From Alloascoidea africana (Eukaryota > Ascomycota > Alloascoideomycetes > Alloascoideales > Alloascoideaceae): a DNA stretch of 64,000 nucleotides. The position numbers and the translations under genes are program-made. Shown piece by piece: positions 53,637 through 63,874 of this stretch (position 1 is its first letter; each line of letters begins with the position of its first letter). The stretch spans positions 180,196 to 244,195 of the forward strand of contig JAKTTT010000032.1 in NCBI GenBank assembly GCA_030581615.1, read 5' to 3'. Under the pieces are notes generated by a model, which saw only the letters and a program-made list of their open reading frames with translations, ran no database searches and had not been told where the DNA came from.

Positions 53637-54416
53637 ATGGTCGTCCCCCCTCCAAACGATATCTTTTTGCTAAGAGAGCATGCTTACAAGGACACGGGCT
53701 ACATTGGTTATGTTCTCCCGAACGGAAACGGAGTCTTTGACTACCCCTTTGAAGAGCAGTCCAACTCGTTCTCACTGGGTTCCCTGAAAAAGACTTACTT
53801 GAACGGTCAATCGCTATCGCCGTTGGCCCTGATTCTTTTCGTGTTGGTCTTGTCAGCAGTGTACTACTGGTTATGCCATGGTGCCGTTATTGGGCTGGCT
53901 CGTAGACTATGGTGGAGATCTAGAATTAACGCAAAATCGGGAGCAATTGCGTCAGGTACAATTCTAAAGGAGCAACTGCCACTGTACGAAAAGAAGCACG
54001 AACTTGAAGAACGACAACACAGACCAAATTGTTCAGTCTCTTCAATCAGCTCAACTCTTGTACCGGACCTTTCGTTTTCTCCAACATCTCCAGCTTTCGA
54101 ATCGCCATTTATAGGCGCATTAGGGAAAGGCAGATCTGGAGGTGTTGCGCCAGGCGGTCGATTACCATTAGCCTCCTCGGCAACCTTTCCAAATCCTATG
54201 CTCCAGTCCAGCTCCTCTTCATCCCCTACACTAGCGAATGCAACGTTTAGATCTTTTTCAAAAGTCAATTCTAATCCCCTCGATGAGAAGGAAAATGGAG
54301 CTATTTACGGTGATTATTTAAATGCAGGAGCATCATCAGTACTGGAAAAGGGAAATCCTCTTGGCCTACTGGATGTGCAGATTATGGATGGGCATATTAC
54401 TCCAAGACGGATATAG
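53637..54416 (+). CDS. Unrecognised single-pass membrane protein with Ser-rich cytosolic tail
   Basis: A 259-aa frame from the first ATG (53637, MVVPPPNDIFLLREHAYKD). One strong hydrophobic segment (about 63-83, LALILFVLVLSAVYYWLCHG) is followed by a basic flank RRLWWRSR, so the C-terminal ~170 residues are probably cytosolic. That tail is Ser/Pro/Gly-rich with possible phosphorylation sites and ends LLDVQIMDGHITPRRI. No signal peptide precedes the segment. I do not recognise the family. It is the last supported protein gene before the repeat-rich right end. Confidence 0.58.
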   Translation: MVVPPPNDIFLLREHAYKDTGYIGYVLPNGNGVFDYPFEEQSNSFSLGSLKKTYLNGQSLSPLALILFVLVLSAVYYWLCHGAVIGLARRLWWRSRINAKSGAIASGTILKEQLPLYEKKHELEERQHRPNCSVSSISSTLVPDLSFSPTSPAFESPFIGALGKGRSGGVAPGGRLPLASSATFPNPMLQSSSSSSPTLANATFRSFSKVNSNPLDEKENGAIYGDYLNAGASSVLEKGNPLGLLDVQIMDGHITPRRI

Positions 54417-55002
54417 GGCAACCAGTCAGCTACTAGTTGTTCGACGATTGAATAATACCAACAGATAAACAATTGCATTCAAGAAAAAGTTAAAAAAAAT
54501 TGAAAAACATTATGAGCTGCTAAGCACTTTTTGAAAGGGACCAAAACGAAGTTTTTCTCTTTTGATGCAGTTTGGCACATTTCTTGCTTCTCTGTCATAT
54601 CATATTTATCATCATGAAGTCCATCCTTATGTTTGTACCACTTACTACCACCCATAATCATCACCCTACTCAAGTTCGTCATCGTCATTATCGAATAGTT
54701 GTTGATTTTGACTTGTTTTTTCTTATCTTTACATGCTTTCTTGTATTTAGATTTCTGATAAAAAAATTTGGGCATTTTCGTTTTAAGCGCTTGCTTTTTC
54801 GCGCAACGTTCAATGTGTGGCTCATTTGCCCTCAGCGACTCAGTTTTTATACTTTATCCAAATGGATATTTTTTTATTCCTATTTTAGAGTCTATTTTAA
54901 GAGGAATCAGACCTAAAATTGTTAGGCTTCTGTAGGGCGAGCTTGTGATCCTGGGATATCATCTAATGGACACAATTCTTACCTATATATCGAAATTTCT
55001 AC

Positions 55003-55040
55003 TGATGAAGATGGTAAGCTTTGATGAAGATGGCCAGCTT
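55003..55040 (+). repeat. 19-bp tandem duplication
   Basis: Two adjacent units, TGATGAAGATGGTAAGCTT then TGATGAAGATGGCCAGCTT, differing at two of 19 positions. It looks like a recent slippage or repair product in non-coding DNA. Confidence 0.75.
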
Positions 55041-56448
55041 TCAGTTCCCTCCATCTTTTAATATTCTTCTAAGCTGAGTTTAGATCTACAACTAAAAATA
55101 CTCTACATGATGTCATCGTACCATGTGTTCTGTAGCTCTACTGTGTTTCGACTGATAGCGCAAACAAACTTTGTTAAAAGCAAAACAGTTAATAGACAGC
55201 TTGAGATTCTGCGCATGAATGCAAACCCTAAATGTTTGCCTTCCTTCCCATCCTATCTGAATCTCAGTTTCTGGCTGGTATGGGTTGATGGCGATGTTAA
55301 ATCTTTAGGCCAGACGCAATTTTTCCTTCACGTATTAGCGTCAGATCTTTGAGGACACAAGCGTCTTTTGCCTTCGCTCTAGTAGTCAAAGTTTCTAGCT
55401 TTTCAACAGTTTAATTCAGTGTTCCATTTCCGACTTGATTTACAGAGAAATCTAGCATGAGGATCCAGACAGAGATGTCTGTGAGTCCACCACTACTGCT
55501 ATAAGCTGAAATAGTTTGTGCAACTTTCAAATATCCATAAAGCAAATCTGCGTGAAAGTTTTATCATGAATCTGCGCCCTGCATCTGAGGTGCCTAAAAT
55601 GACACTAACAAAAGCCGACTAGCACAGGGGAAATTCAATTCAATTCCGATCGCTTTGCAAATTTGGAAATGTGGTTGCAGTGAGAATTGCAGTAGCAAAA
55701 GAGAAATTGCTTGTTGTCTCGTCTGCCTCGCCAGTACAACCATGGAATAGGGTTCAAGGATTAATAAGAAAAATACCCAGAATGAGACACCCTTTTGCAG
55801 TGTCCAAGAAACAATGGGACACCAACTGAGTCCTGTACTATTGAGATGATTCAAAGTACATGTTTTGTAGGTATCTGACAGTTCACCGGAACAATTTGCT
55901 TCTGATTGGCTATCGATAACATCTACCGCAGACCTTTCTTTTCTTGTTTGCGCGACTACCAGCAACTAGAGCAGTGTCCATCATAAGACCGACCCAATTC
56001 GCAGAAAATGAAAACTTTTCTACACCGTTTAGCGAACTTCATGACCATGTCTTTGATGCCTTGAATGGAAGCTCAACGTGGAGCATGTAAGCTAGGAAAA
56101 GAAAACCGGCCTTATGGGACTTGACAGCATGAGCAAAAGTGTGCAGATTTTACAAATAATAACGCTAATACGCAAGACTTTTCTACCAGAACCTAGGACA
56201 AAATTATGTTGGAAATCGTTGATTGAACGATTGGGTTGCCTTCTTCACTCTATGGCCATTGAGACGCCATAAAACCTTAACATTTCTGTTTCACAATTTC
56301 TTGCCTCGAGCTTTCAACTTCTCACACTATGCTAAACTCCAAAGATCGCTCGCGAAAGATGTCGTTGCTCATATGAACCCCTTCCATTTTAATAGCTCTA
56401 TAATAGTTCCTCTTGTTTATTAATACCTTATCACAACTAGAATGCTTA

Positions 56449-56568
56449 ATGTCCGGCTATCGTCAATTACCAAGACGGCCATAATCTTGGTTCTCATATT
56501 CTAATAATGTTCAACCGGCCTAATCATGATTACAAGAGTCTCAAAATTAGTGAGAACCCTCCGGACAT
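56449..56568. repeat. 120-bp segment with short terminal inverted repeats
   Basis: It starts ATGTCCGG and ends CCGGACAT. A second inner pair, GGTTCTCA (56489-56496) and TGAGAACC (56551-56558), is also inverted. It may be a tiny foldback element; the evidence is short and could be chance. Confidence 0.35.
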
Positions 56569-58321
56569 ACCTATTTCCCAATTTTTTTTATTTTCCCTGG
56601 AATCTAATAACGCATTGTCTCCAAGTTTGTTGATACAGGAGCGAGTTGGATAAGCATTCTGAATCGACTAGCTGGCCGTTGGTTATTGGATTAACTAGCG
56701 CAGGTGGCACCATTAAGTTCTGATTTTTTTCAAAAAGTTCGATCTAGCTTTAAGGTGCCTAGATGATTAGCCGATACCGTTGACGGTTCTAAAAGAGACG
56801 TGCATGGCAAAACTTCACCTGGTTTTCTGGAACTAATTTTAATCCTAATCAGCATTGTACGGCATACAACGCCCTTCTCCTTTTCTGTGAACTACGACTG
56901 AGTATAAGGGGTATGAAATGAAAAGAGAACAGGCAGGAGAGCCACTCCAAGCAGCTGTTGGGTTTCATAGTTTGACTAATGCCTTCTTCTACTGCATATA
57001 CCAGAAAGACGCATTTGCATTGCCAAGCATAAAAGCTGTGTCTAATCTGGTTTCCTCCGGTTGCGTAGAATATCTGCCTAGTCAACAAATGAGCTTCAAG
57101 GTTCTATGCTTTCTGTAGTCGATGGTTCACTAAGGTCGCTGAATAATACAATACGAAGCAAGTAATCAATGGACCTCCTGGACTGTTTCCCAGCATCGGA
57201 TGGCTAGGAGAGGAACCAAAAATGAAGACTTAGAATCAATTCAGGAGAAATTTTATTAAAACAGCCCAACGAACGCCCCGGAACTTCTTTTGAAGTCCTT
57301 AGGGCTAGATCCTCAAATTCAAGCTTACAAGAACAAAGGTTTGCACAAGTTATAGATCTAGCAATACCGCGATGATCATTTTACAGATAGAATATTTTAC
57401 GGAACTTTCGATTTGGGAAAAGCACAAAGTTAAAACTATTCAAAGGAGCTGCCTTTCCGCTCGAAAAACAACTCACACGAAGTTGAAGAGGAGAAAGGCA
57501 GAAATGGTAGAAGTTAACAGGGTTTGAAGTACGGACGGTTCTGATTATAGCAGGAGAATATGGGTAGCTAAATAGCCTTCAGCTTTTAAACTAGTGTCTG
57601 GGGAGCATAGATCTGTTTTCACTGCGTGTTCTCACAGGAAACCCGTTGGTAATCGAGCTTTTCCAATTGGGAGGATACAGTTCCTGCGAAAAGAAATCTA
57701 AAAGATTTCTTTGTTAGTGCGATGGCAGAGTGTTAGATACAGGTGACTTTGAAGTTGTTACGCACAATGCCTTGATGAACTTTGTGCGCCTAATTATTGG
57801 CTTGCAATTATCGGCTATGAGTGATTTTCAGTAGATTGTGTAGCGAATACTTCTTGTGTGTTTTGAATCTCCGATGGCAAACTGATTTGTTAAAATACGA
57901 TGTTTTAAACACTACACTCACTAATCGCTTACTTCTGATAGAGATTGTTTCCTCGGAATTTTATTATTCACCTTTGACATTAAACGAGAAAATGTGAAAT
58001 TTGTTAGGTCCAGAAGAAGCTAGGGTCAGTGATTCACACACAAGGCTGCTGAATTGCTACATAATAGGGATCTAACTACTTAAATAGCTATAGATTGAGC
58101 TTTCTTGGAGTGGATATCACCCGAGACCTAACAATACTGTCCTTCCACTAATCAGCTATCTCTTTCTGCTAAAATTATCTTTTTAGGTTTAAATTCGTAT
58201 AGTCTGTTGACCTTTTAACGCTTCCAATATTGAGACATCTTTCTATTTGGCTTTGGGCATTACTAATCTACATTGTTGGTCAATTACTCTCAAATTACAA
58301 GCCTAGATGTAACGTTTCTCG

Positions 58322-58603
58322 TCTTGCATCACATTCTCCTGATCAGCATTCATCTTTTTATTCGTTTTTCTGCTTTTTTGACTTCTGAGACTCATTGTTT
58401 TCACTTGATTGCGTCAGAGATGGTTTATCTTCAGTCTCGTTGTATATGCGCAAGGTATCAGCTTCCATTATCCCCTGTCTTTCCCGATTGCGTCTAGGCT
58501 CGAGTGAATTGTCTTCATGGATAACCTCACAGCTGAAATATCGTCCATAATGCTCATAAAGACGGGTATGAAGCGCTTTGATGAGGATAGTCTAGTAATG
58601 TCA
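58322..58603 (-). repeat. Left arm of 282-bp inverted repeat
   Basis: The reverse complement of 58840-59121, with only about seven or eight differences seen by eye, most within 40 bp of the inner end. Read on the minus strand it carries an open frame at 58591-58358 that matches the one in the right arm (ALHTRLYEHYGRYFSCEV ...). Several differences inside that frame are silent or conservative (ATT/ATC, GTC/ATC, AAG/AAA). Confidence 0.92.
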
Positions 58604-58839
58604 GTAACGTAACTCATATAGTCGTTAATGATATGCTTGTAGTGCAAAGGCAACAGATGAATGATGTAAAGGAATAAGACACACATTCAATTATAAGATA
58701 TCATAAGATTGTACATGCTCAAAGGTAAACAGACTACACAAACACAAACTTGAATGAAGGAGATCAAGAAATCCATAAAAAAAATTGAATTGAGTTTGAG
58801 CATTAATTTTTTACACCACTACCTTTGAATTTTAGCCCT

Positions 58840-59121
58840 TGATACTACTAGACTATTCTCGTCAAGGCGCTTCATACCCGTCTTTATGAGCATTATGGAC
58901 GATATTTCAGCTGTGAGGTTATCCATGAAGACAATTCACTCGAGCCTAGACGCAATCGGGAAAGACAGGGGATAATGGAAGCTGATACCTTGCGCATATA
59001 CAACGAGACTGAAGATAAACCATCTCTGACGCAATCAAGTGAAAACAATGAGTCTCAGAAGTCAAAAAAGCAGAAAAACGAATAAAAAGATGAATGCTGA
59101 TCAGGAGAATGTGTTGCAAGA
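58840..59121 (+). repeat. Right arm of 282-bp inverted repeat
   Basis: Pairs with 58322-58603 across a 236-bp unique spacer (58604-58839). A 77-codon open frame at 58852-59085 lies almost wholly within the arm. It begins right after a TAG that sits at the inner repeat edge, and ends in a Ser/Lys/Glu-rich tail (KSKKQKNE, stop). It looks like the 3' part of a protein gene copied twice head-to-head. I do not recognise the protein. Confidence 0.92.
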
Positions 59122-59454
59122 TTACAGGAAGGTAATATTCGAATAACTGGAGGCTCGCTAAAAAAACAAGAAGGGAATCTAAAGGAGAATTAATTTGAGA
59201 TCAAAAAGAGTGAAGTCACTGGCAGTTTGCTTATGGTCAAACCAAGCTTTCGATACACTTGGTTCCATAAATACCCAACTAACTTAATACTATATAAGCG
59301 AGATAGCTTCGGGTTATTTTAAAGAGGAAAGGTAAACCAGGGAGCCCCATATGCATCAGGTTCTGATATTCGTTCCCTCTGAAACTCAGTTCTTTTTTTT
59401 TTGTTTTTCATTTCTAATCAAAGAACATGTAGTTTGTGTACTTCAAAATATTCA

Positions 59455-59564
59455 TGTAAGAGATGCTGAAGAAAAGGACAGAAAGAAGGAGATTAAAAGC
59501 CTGATTACCTTTGTAATAACATGAATCATGTTAACACTTCGGTTTGCACCTAGCAGTGAAGTAC
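59455..59564 (-). repeat. Dispersed repeat, family 2, copy X
   Basis: On the minus strand it reads TACTTC..CTAGGTGCAAACCGAAG ... TTTTCTTCAGCATCTCTTACA, matching 61361-61462 on the plus strand in several blocks with small indels between. No termini or coding content recognised. Confidence 0.65.
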
Positions 59565-59716
59565 ACAAAGCAAGAATGAAATGAGCAAAACAATCAAAAG
59601 TGATTGAGATAATTGATGTTGAATTAGTTTAGAAAATATACAAGAAGCCTATACCTCCCTGAGTTGGAGCACAAGCAATTCACCAGTTTTCAATAAAACA
59701 TTTTATCGTTACATCG

Positions 59717-59737
59717 TCTCTCTCTCTCTCTCACCAA
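59717..59737 (+). repeat. (TC)n microsatellite
   Basis: About ten TC/CT units in a row followed by further pyrimidine-rich sequence. A simple repeat. Confidence 0.7.
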
Positions 59738-60646
59738 TTTTTGTCTCCTACTCCTCACCTCGCTCTAGATGAAGTAATATTTTGCAAGATGAGTTCCTGG
59801 AGGGATTCTCTTACTCAAGGAGAACAGGGCTCAAATGAGCGGAAACCTCGAGAAAACTTAAAAGGAACAAGAAGAAAGTGTATTGAGCATCAATTGATTG
59901 GTTACTAAGACTCACGGAGAAAGCCTCTTCAAATAGAGCTTAGAAACTACTAGAAACTATATAAGCAACTAAAGGATTATTGATATAACCGCTTGTAGTT
60001 ACTGAATGTAAACTAAGACTAAATGAGAGTAACTAAGAGAGAAGGTTTAGGAGAGTCATTTCTCTTACATATTTCTGTGAAGGTTCCTTCACGAAACTTC
60101 AATGGTTCACTCTTGGAACCCTAGTGCAACTACTATGACCCTTGCCAGCCAGCTTGCACAGACTTCGTCAACTTATGATTACTATTCAGTTATACACTCG
60201 AGTCTCCCGACTTGGAGTTGTGAAAACTGATGGCGATAAACTTGATTCGTAGTATTTAGTATTGACTTAGATGATTAGGAATAGCCGCTGAAGGCAGAAA
60301 ACTATATAAAGACCTTTTGTAGCTAGTTATATAGGACAAGCAATACGAATCAGAAAAAATAATCAAAAGCTTTCCACGACCATTAACATTGTAAGCCTCT
60401 TTGCCCAAAGCTCATCCGTTCCCGACTCCTCTTTTGATCTCTTTCTCCCTTATCCCATTTTCGAAGGTGTCTTAGGATGACCTCAAAATTTCTATAAGAA
60501 CATTACCCAAGTCTAGCTTTTTTTACCTTTCTTTGATCTTCTTAATTAACTTTTTGTGTTCTTTTCTTGCCCTTTTGTCCTCTTTTCCTTTAGAGAGACC
60601 AGGCTCTTTAAATAGTGCTTCCAAAATATCTAAATTAACTATACAT

Positions 60647-60823
60647 TGTTATAATGAGATGACTCATCACACACGAAGACTGTCTTACCACATTTGGTAT
60701 ATTTGTAGTTCTGTCTATATAAGAAGAGCCTTTCTCTCATTTCTAATAAATCAAGCTTTATACATACTATTTTCACTGACCAAACTCCTAACAACTAGAT
60801 TCTGTCATCCAGCGACTATAACA
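60647..60823 (+). mobile_element. Solo LTR (family 1) with perfect 5-bp target-site duplication
   Basis: 177 bp, starting TGTTATAATGAGATG and ending GACTATAACA, that is TG...CA with short inverted ends TGTTAT/ATAACA. It is flanked on both sides by TACAT (60642-60646 and 60824-60828), a 5-bp target-site duplication. A TATATAAG motif lies inside and may be the LTR promoter. No internal element follows. The small open frames inside are not genes. Confidence 0.88.
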
Positions 60824-61008
60824 TACATTATCCTAAATATACTTAAAGCAACATCGAAACTCTTCTTACCGAATACTAATGTCTTGCTACTAAAAACGCT
60901 ACTATGGTGCAGGCTCTCTTTCTAACAAACACTTCGTGCCACATGATTGCATATTCTGAAGTAGCATCAAACCCAGAGGATTTGGTTCAGTAGGTTTTCT
61001 TGCAATTT

Positions 61009-61027
61009 TGTTACAGATCGTCTTCTG
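61009..61027 (+). mobile_element. Probable LTR 5' end, family 3 (degraded)
   Basis: TGTTACAGATCGTCTTCTG is identical over 19 bp to the sequence at 63875-63893, with looser similarity for about 40 bp beyond (GTGAGTA/GTGAATA; ACTCTA). It begins TGTTA as an LTR would. The far end could not be set. Confidence 0.5.
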
Positions 61028-61360
61028 TAGAGAAGTGAGTATATGGACTCTAGAAAGAGGTTTTTTTATTGATGTTTATACTCCATCACAGGGAGACACA
61101 AGCTTCTTATATAGTCCCTAAACTAGTTCTAAATCAATTATGACAATCCTTCTGGTTGCTTGTGAACTTCGTTGTTCCTTTGTGTGTTTAAATGATCTTG
61201 GTTCTCGTTGTCACCAGTAACCAAGGAAAAAATTGACCAGCCATTATGAGTCCTGTGCTATACACGAACGTCGCATGTTAGAATATAGGACTATAATCTA
61301 AAAGATGTTAAGAAAGAAGAAAAAGAAATGATCTTAGATGTACTTTGATTTTCCTTTATA

Positions 61361-61462
61361 TACTTCAATTCTAGGTGCAAACCGAAGCGTTAATATGACG
61401 CATCCACTAACAAGGTAACCAGCCTTTGTGTTCTTTTTACCTTTTCTTCAGCATCTCTTACA
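61361..61462 (+). repeat. Dispersed repeat, family 2, copy Y
   Basis: Shares CTAGGTGCAAACCGAAG, AAGGTAA(C/T)CAG and TTTTCTTCAGCATCTCTTACA with copy X at 59455-59564, in opposite orientation. About 2 kb separates the copies. Confidence 0.65.
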
Positions 61463-61813
61463 AATTTCATCCAAAGGAACTCCTATTTTGCCAATATTAA
61501 CTTTCATTTATTCTTTTACTTTACGAGAGTCTATTTATATTTGTCTATTTGTTTTTAAAGAACCTTGTTATGAATGATTTGTTTGATCATTCATCTTGAT
61601 CATACATGCCTTTGCTGGGATATCTCGGAATTCTTCAACAGATTCTCGATATACTGACTGATGCCCACTCTATTAATTGATTTATTTTTGTTATTTCTTT
61701 GTATAAGCTAGAAGTCTATATAAATAGGGTGGATTCCCCTATTTATAAGAAACCAACAAGATATTGGTATAAGAAAATCCCCTCATATTAGAAATTTTAC
61801 ATTTCAATAAATC

Positions 61814-61887
61814 GGTTCGATGGTCTAGTTGGTTATGGCATCTGCTTAACACGCAGAACGTCCCCAGTTCGATCCTGGGTCGAATCA
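61814..61887 (+). tRNA. tRNA-Val (anticodon AAC)
   Basis: A 74-nt cloverleaf without intron. The acceptor stem GGTTCGA pairs with TCGAATC, discriminator A. A-box TGGTCTAGTTGG; anticodon arm TCTGC-TTAACAC-GCAGA with anticodon AAC; B-box GTTCGATCC. A T5 run begins at 61890, a Pol III terminator. An antisense open frame over this locus is only a mirror of the tRNA. Confidence 0.97.
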
Positions 61888-61889
61888 TC

Positions 61890-61894
61890 TTTTT
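61890..61894 (+). terminator. Pol III T-run terminator of tRNA-Val
   Basis: TTTTT starts three bases after the tRNA discriminator base. Confidence 0.7.
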
Positions 61895-62600
61895 GGAGCG
61901 TTGTTGGTGATAATATCCTCTTTTATCAATTTTTTTAGCTACAGCCTTTTTGATAATGGTTGGTGTACTTGGTTTAATACGCAGACCAAAGAAATATTCT
62001 GGTTGCCGATGACAGAGAAAAAACATCTTTAGAGAAAAGTCTTTCTGTCAGCCAAAATATATTCTACAAGCGCTACATTACTAACTTCATTCCCAGAAAA
62101 AAAGGACACCCGCTATTCTTTTCACCTCATTGATTTACGTTGATACTTGTATTATTGTATCAAGGTGATCTTTTTTCTTCAAGCATGCTCATTTCAACCC
62201 ATTCGTCGTAGACATAGAATGAAGCTATCCTTAACCGCCAAGAAAAGTGGTCTACAAATTGGGGTCAATCTACAGTATTAAGAAATTCACAGAATTCAAG
62301 ACATGTGATGCCAAAGGCGTCAGAAGAAACCCACTAAAGCTTTTTTTGAAGATCTCTTCTTTCAAGCAAAATTGACAATGCCGAAAAGTAAATAAAATTC
62401 TTGTTCACATGGCATCAAAAATCCTTATCTGCCCAAACACAAGGAGAGAACTCAAGCATCGTGAGTTAAAGGTTTTTGCCAAACTGTAAAGGATGGTGTT
62501 GAAATCAATCCAGGGTCACCTTAGACTTCGAAAGGCGTTATAAATACCAAACCCTTTAAAGTACGGAAAAGGCTCTTCATTTGGATAAAACTAGACAAGT
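61895..62600. other. Non-coding interval between tRNA-Val and a solo LTR
   Basis: AT-rich with no supported gene, RNA or repeat. Confidence 0.5.
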
Positions 62601-62824
62601 TGTTATAATGAGATGGCTAACACACACAAGAACTGCCTTACTGTTTTTGGTATGCAAGCCAGTCAGTTTCTGAGATCAAGCCAGCCTTCTACCAACCACC
62701 TTCATAGTCCTGTCTACGTAAGAAAAGCCTTTCTCTCATTTTCTAATAGATCAAGCTTTACACTGACTACTTTTGTTCATAAAACTCCTAAAATACTAGA
62801 TTATGTCATCTAGCAAGTACAACA
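62601..62824 (+). mobile_element. Solo LTR (family 1), longer copy
   Basis: 224 bp, starting TGTTATAATGAGATGGC and ending AGTACAACA, homologous to 60647-60823. The extra length is a ~45-bp segment after the first 55 bp (GCAAGCCAGTCAGTTTC...). The flanks CAAGT and GAAGT match at four of five positions, an aged target-site duplication. No internal retrotransposon genes remain nearby. Confidence 0.85.
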
Positions 62825-63759
62825 GAAGTAGACTGGACCGATATTAAAACATGGGCTTGGTAATGGCCCAGAATAAAGTGGAACAAACATTGATGCAAAT
62901 TAAGTATGCAGTGGCTTTATTATAGTAACTGTCCCAGTTCCTGGATATTGCTGGACTTCTTTCGATGATTAATCATATGAAATGACAGTTAAGGTTTCCT
63001 TGAAAATTTTGAAGCAAATGTTTTTGGAACTATTGACAAAGAAGAAAGGGAAACAAATAGAGCGTGAATTGTTCCAGGTGAACAATCATAGTCATAAGAC
63101 AAACCTTTTGTTCTATCTTGCCCCTTATTCTTCTTTTAAACTTTAAAACGTCATTAAATCATTTTGTTTAAACCTCATGTTTTGCTTTAATTATTTTTCT
63201 TACAGTTTCTGACTGGTTTCATCATTATGTCGCTATTATGAGCACAAGTTCCCAGCCATCAAGACATCACAATGGTATGAAGTAAAGAATCAAAGTTCTG
63301 TCAATAGCCAACTCAATCTTCAGATCTTTATGCAATTTGGCAGGAGTTCTCTGAAAAAAAAAAATGAAAAAAAAAATTTAACTGGAAGAGTAGCCAACAT
63401 CTGCAGTAGCACTAGAACGCTGTCCCTCAAGATTGAAGTATTCTGGGCAAACATTCCTTCTTCTCTTTGTTAAATATTGATAATTCTCATTCCAAAGGGA
63501 TTAACGCTGTTTTATAATTAAGGAGAGCATTTTGAAAAACTGAAAGCAATAGCTTCCTCCGGACCTAACACATTGAATTTTGTATTATCAGTTTGAACAG
63601 GCAACAAATTTGAAAATATGCTGAAAAAAATTCTCTATCATGCAACAACCAACTCTTCTTACATATAGCTACTTTCTAAACTAAAATTACCAAACATTTG
63701 AGGCGGCGGTTACAAAAAATAATCTTGATCCATATAGCAAATTATGTCCAAAACGTTGG
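62825..63759. other. Non-coding interval left of tRNA-Lys
   Basis: AT-rich, with A-runs near 63354-63378. No supported gene or repeat. Confidence 0.5.
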
Positions 63760-63765
63760 AAAAAA
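63760..63765 (-). terminator. Pol III T-run terminator of tRNA-Lys
   Basis: Six T on the minus strand, two bases past the tRNA 3' end. Confidence 0.7.
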
Positions 63766-63767
63766 GA

Positions 63768-63861
63768 AGCCCTACGGGGGGCTCGAACCCCCAACCTTGT
63801 GATGACTTTTATCTCTGAAAGAATTAAGAGTCACACGCTCTACCGATTGAGCTAGCAAGGC
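63768..63861 (-). tRNA. tRNA-Lys (anticodon CTT) with 21-nt intron
   Basis: Exons 63861-63825 (37 nt) and 63803-63768 (36 nt) give a 73-nt tRNA. The acceptor stem GCCTTGC pairs with GTAGGGC (with G-T pairs), discriminator T. The D-arm is GCTC-AATCGGTA-GAGC. Anticodon stem TGTGA/TCACA with loop CTCTTAA, so CTT decodes Lys AAG. B-box GGTTCGAGCC. The intron (63824-63804) starts one base after the anticodon, the canonical 37/38 site, and contains AAAAG able to pair with the anticodon region. Confidence 0.95.
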
Positions 63862-63874
63862 CAATTTTTGGATC

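Larger units (their letters stand above)
54417..58321. other. 3.9-kb gene-empty, AT-rich interval
   Basis: No supported gene on either strand. Open frames up to about 120 codons occur (54572-54916, 55594-55965, 56849-57088) but are hydrophobic or erratic and unlinked to any motif. It contains a 19-bp tandem duplication (55003-55040) and a pair of 8-bp inverted ends ATGTCCGG/CCGGACAT (56449-56568). Confidence 0.55.
59122..60646. other. Repeat-rich non-coding interval
   Basis: It holds one dispersed-repeat copy (59455-59564), a TC microsatellite (59717-59737) and a 39-codon frame from about 59788 (MSSWRDSLTQGEQGSNERK ...) just after a pyrimidine-rich leader. That frame might be a transposon gag relic, but is too short to assign. 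Nothing else supported. Confidence 0.5.
60824..61813. other. Repeat-rich non-coding interval left of tRNA-Val
   Basis: It contains the second LTR-family head (from 61009) and dispersed-repeat copy Y (61361-61462). No protein gene supported. Confidence 0.5.

Noticed and set aside
54572-54916. 114-codon hydrophobic ORF
   Set aside because: Phe/Leu/His-rich composition from T-rich DNA, no motif, no promoter signals.
60533-60925. 130-codon ORF on plus strand
   Set aside because: It lies across a solo LTR and has erratic hydrophobic composition.
61739-62026. 95-codon minus-strand ORF reading PRIELGTFCVLSRCHNQLDH
   Set aside because: It is the antisense translation of the tRNA-Val gene, a well-known false protein pattern.
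62613-62813. 66-codon ORF on plus strand
   Set aside because: It lies wholly within the second solo LTR.
60647-62824. The two family-1 LTRs as ends of one 2.2-kb element
   Set aside because: Each LTR has its own different target-site duplication, and the DNA between holds a tRNA gene and no gag/pol sequence, so they are independent solo LTRs.
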